NCBI GenBank assembly: GCA_021806125.1
Contig: JAJZYC010000069.1
Location: 1 to 7,739, forward strand
Direction: 5' to 3'
Source of the DNA: a bacterium
GTDB lineage: Bacteria; SZUA-79; Acidulodesulfobacterales; Acidulodesulfobacteraceae
Length of the DNA: 7,739 nt
Below, one piece after another: positions 6,690-7,739 of the stretch; position 1 is the first letter of the stretch; each line of letters starts with the position of its first letter. Under the pieces are notes generated by a model. That model saw nothing but the letters and a program-made list of their open reading frames with translations. It made no database searches and was not told the origin of the DNA. Both the position numbers and the translations under genes were made by a program.

Positions 6690-6717
6690 ATAATATCATA
6701 AAAATTTGCTTTTTCAA
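6690..6717 (-). promoter_or_regulatory. sigma70-like promoter for the DUF4912 gene
   Basis: On the minus strand TTGAAA (6712-6717) and TATTAT (6690-6695) are separated by 16 bases, and a TG one base before the -10 makes it an extended -10. Each hexamer differs from consensus at one base. The expected start near 6683 gives a leader of about 60 bases ending in the AAGGTGA ribosome site. It may also serve the GH57 genes by read-through. Confidence 0.55.
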
Positions 6718-6728
6718 TTACTTTAAAT

Positions 6729-6749
6729 AAAAAAAATTTTATATAAAAT
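6729..6749 (-). terminator. weak terminator-like AT palindrome at the end of panC
   Basis: The 14-base perfect palindrome ATTTTATATAAAAT (6736-6749) is followed on the minus strand by a run of eight T (6729-6736). It overlaps the panC stop codon. The stem contains only A-T pairs, so it would be a poor intrinsic terminator. Chance composition is a real alternative. Confidence 0.25.
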
Positions 6750-7569
6750 AAATATTGTCTAAAAGCCTTACGCCTTTAAACCTGACGGCCGCCAGTAAAA
6801 TATCCCCGCATTCGGCATTCGGCTTCCCGCCGTTCAGCCCTTCATCCGTAATTTTGGCATAATCTATCGCAAACCCGGCGTTTATTAATTCTTTTATAAC
6901 GAAAGAAGTTAATTTCTCGGACGATTTTTCGCCGCCTTTAAATAAATCAGCGGTCTTTTTTAACGCGCCGTAAAACGCGCATGCCTTTTTTTTGTCCTCT
7001 TCGCCTAAATAAACGTTTCTGGAACTCATCGCCAATCCGCATTTTTCCCTGACCGTTTCTACCGGAATAATTTTAACGCCTAAGAAATAATCTTCCGCCA
7101 TCTTTTTAATCAAAACATACTGCTGATAATCTTTCAGCCCGAAAAAAGCAAAATCGGGAGCTGCTATGCGGAACAGCTTCATAACTACGGTAAGAACGCC
7201 CTGAAAATGCTCCGGCCTGAAAACCCCTTCTAACGTTCCCGAATATTTAGGGTTTATTAAGAAGGTTTCGGTATTTTTAACGATGTCCGAATGCGGATAA
7301 AAAAGGCAGGATACGTTCATATCGGACAACATTTCCGCGTCTTTTTCAATGTCCCTCGGATAATTGTCGAAATCCTCGTTGGGCGCAAACTGCAGAGGAT
7401 TTACGAATATGGAAACTACCGTTTCGCCGTACTTTTTAGCTTCTTCGACAAGTTTTTTATGTCCGTCGTGCAGCTTGCCCATAGTCGGAACGAAAGCGAC
7501 CTTCTTCGACGCTTTTTTTAGATTCCGCGAAAACTGCTTCATTTCATCAATATCTGTTATAATTTTCAT
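6739..7569 (-). CDS. panC: pantothenate synthetase (pantoate--beta-alanine ligase)
   Basis: Cytoplasmic enzyme joining pantoate and beta-alanine with ATP cleavage to AMP, the last step of pantothenate (vitamin B5) synthesis ahead of coenzyme A. The 276 residues match the family's usual length of about 280. Motifs: VPTMGKLHDGH (27-37) containing the HxxH nucleotide-binding signature (H34, H37), SIFVNPLQF (53-61) with pantoate-contacting Q60, EDFDNYPRD (65-73), RPEHFQGVLTVVMKLF (118-133), FGLKDYQQ (143-150) with K146, D147 and Q150, and MSSRN (181-185), the KMSKS-like segment. These are the positions known as active-site residues in Mycobacterium tuberculosis PanC, so the enzyme should be active. 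The ATG is preceded by AGGAG at six bases. The start lies inside the end of the upstream amidohydrolase frame (23-base overlap), so the two are probably co-transcribed. No panB or panD is in the window. Confidence 0.97.
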   Translation of the reverse strand: MKIITDIDEMKQFSRNLKKASKKVAFVPTMGKLHDGHKKLVEEAKKYGETVVSIFVNPLQFAPNEDFDNYPRDIEKDAEMLSDMNVSCLFYPHSDIVKNTETFLINPKYSGTLEGVFRPEHFQGVLTVVMKLFRIAAPDFAFFGLKDYQQYVLIKKMAEDYFLGVKIIPVETVREKCGLAMSSRNVYLGEEDKKKACAFYGALKKTADLFKGGEKSSEKLTSFVIKELINAGFAIDYAKITDEGLNGGKPNAECGDILLAAVRFKGVRLLDNIYFI

Positions 7570-7739
7570 TTCCCTCTCCTGCCGCGCCGTAAACTATGCC
7601 GCCCCCTACCGCTACTTTTAATATATCCGCTTTATCTAACGAAATAACGGCATCATAGATATTTTCTTGATTTAAAATCATGTCTTCCGGTATTTTAAAA
7701 ACGGTAAAATCCGCATACGAACCCGGTTTTAAGGTTCCG
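7547..7739 (-). CDS. amidohydrolase-superfamily protein, C-terminal fragment (5' end outside window)
   Basis: The last 63 residues of a gene entering from the right edge; the first complete codon is at 7738-7736. The fragment begins GTLKPGSYADFTVFKIP and continues ADILKVAVGGGIVYG. Both are hallmarks of the small beta-sandwich tail of cyclic amidohydrolases (TRZ/ATZ and adenosine-type deaminases). The metal-binding barrel lies outside the window, so substrate cannot be assigned; S-adenosylhomocysteine/methylthioadenosine deaminase or aminofutalosine deaminase are possible. The stop TGA at 7547-7549 falls within panC, giving a 23-base overlap and probable co-transcription. Confidence 0.7.
   Translation of the reverse strand, partial: GTLKPGSYADFTVFKIPEDMILNQENIYDAVISLDKADILKVAVGGGIVYGAAGEGNENYNRY

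Noticed and set aside
6675..6703. Alternative promoter using the perfect TATAAT at 6675-6680
   Set aside because: The hexamer at the right distance upstream (TTTTAT) is a poor -35. The pair at 6690-6717 is better and has an extended -10.

Overview
The window is a bacterial chromosomal segment with every supported gene on the minus strand, so transcription runs from the right edge to the left. Bacterial origin is supported by Shine-Dalgarno sequences ahead of most starts, a sigma70-like promoter, and a bacterial-type pantothenate synthetase. Base composition is moderate and uneven, with A+T-rich spacers and many A/T wobble bases. I cannot name the species. GH57 enzymes are typical of anaerobes and thermophiles, but that is only suggestive.

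Right part (about 6739-7739): the C-terminal end of an amidohydrolase (cut by the window edge) overlaps the start of panC (pantothenate synthetase) by 23 bases. An A+T-rich spacer follows, with a weak terminator-like palindrome at the panC end and a good promoter reading left.

Middle (5279-6622): a 447-residue protein with an unrecognised N-terminal region, a long Lys/Ala/Pro/Glu-rich linker and a C-terminal DUF4912-type domain. Downstream lies a 277-base intergenic region dominated by a nested palindrome. It has a 17-bp outer inverted repeat, a pair of REP/dRS3-like hairpins facing each other, and a central hairpin. A third, diverged copy of the 17-bp motif overlaps the stop codon of the DUF4912 gene.

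Left part (1-5001): three consecutive, very different glycoside hydrolase family 57 genes, packed tightly (25-base gap, then a 4-base overlap). In transcription order they are a DUF1957-type branching-enzyme/AmyC-like protein, a COG1449-type alpha-amylase/alpha-mannosidase-like protein, and a 4-alpha-glucanotransferase-like protein that runs off the left edge. All three keep the GH57 nucleophile Glu and acid/base Asp motifs.

Together the left two thirds look like an alpha-glucan (glycogen or maltodextrin) remodelling cluster: branching or cleavage, an uncertain hydrolase, and chain transfer. The DUF4912 protein may be a non-catalytic partner. No glycogen synthase, phosphorylase or ADP-glucose pyrophosphorylase is visible here. 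The most unusual items are the GH57 trio with the DUF4912 linker protein, the nested palindrome lying over the likely operon promoter, and a catalytic-loop substitution in the branching-enzyme-like protein.
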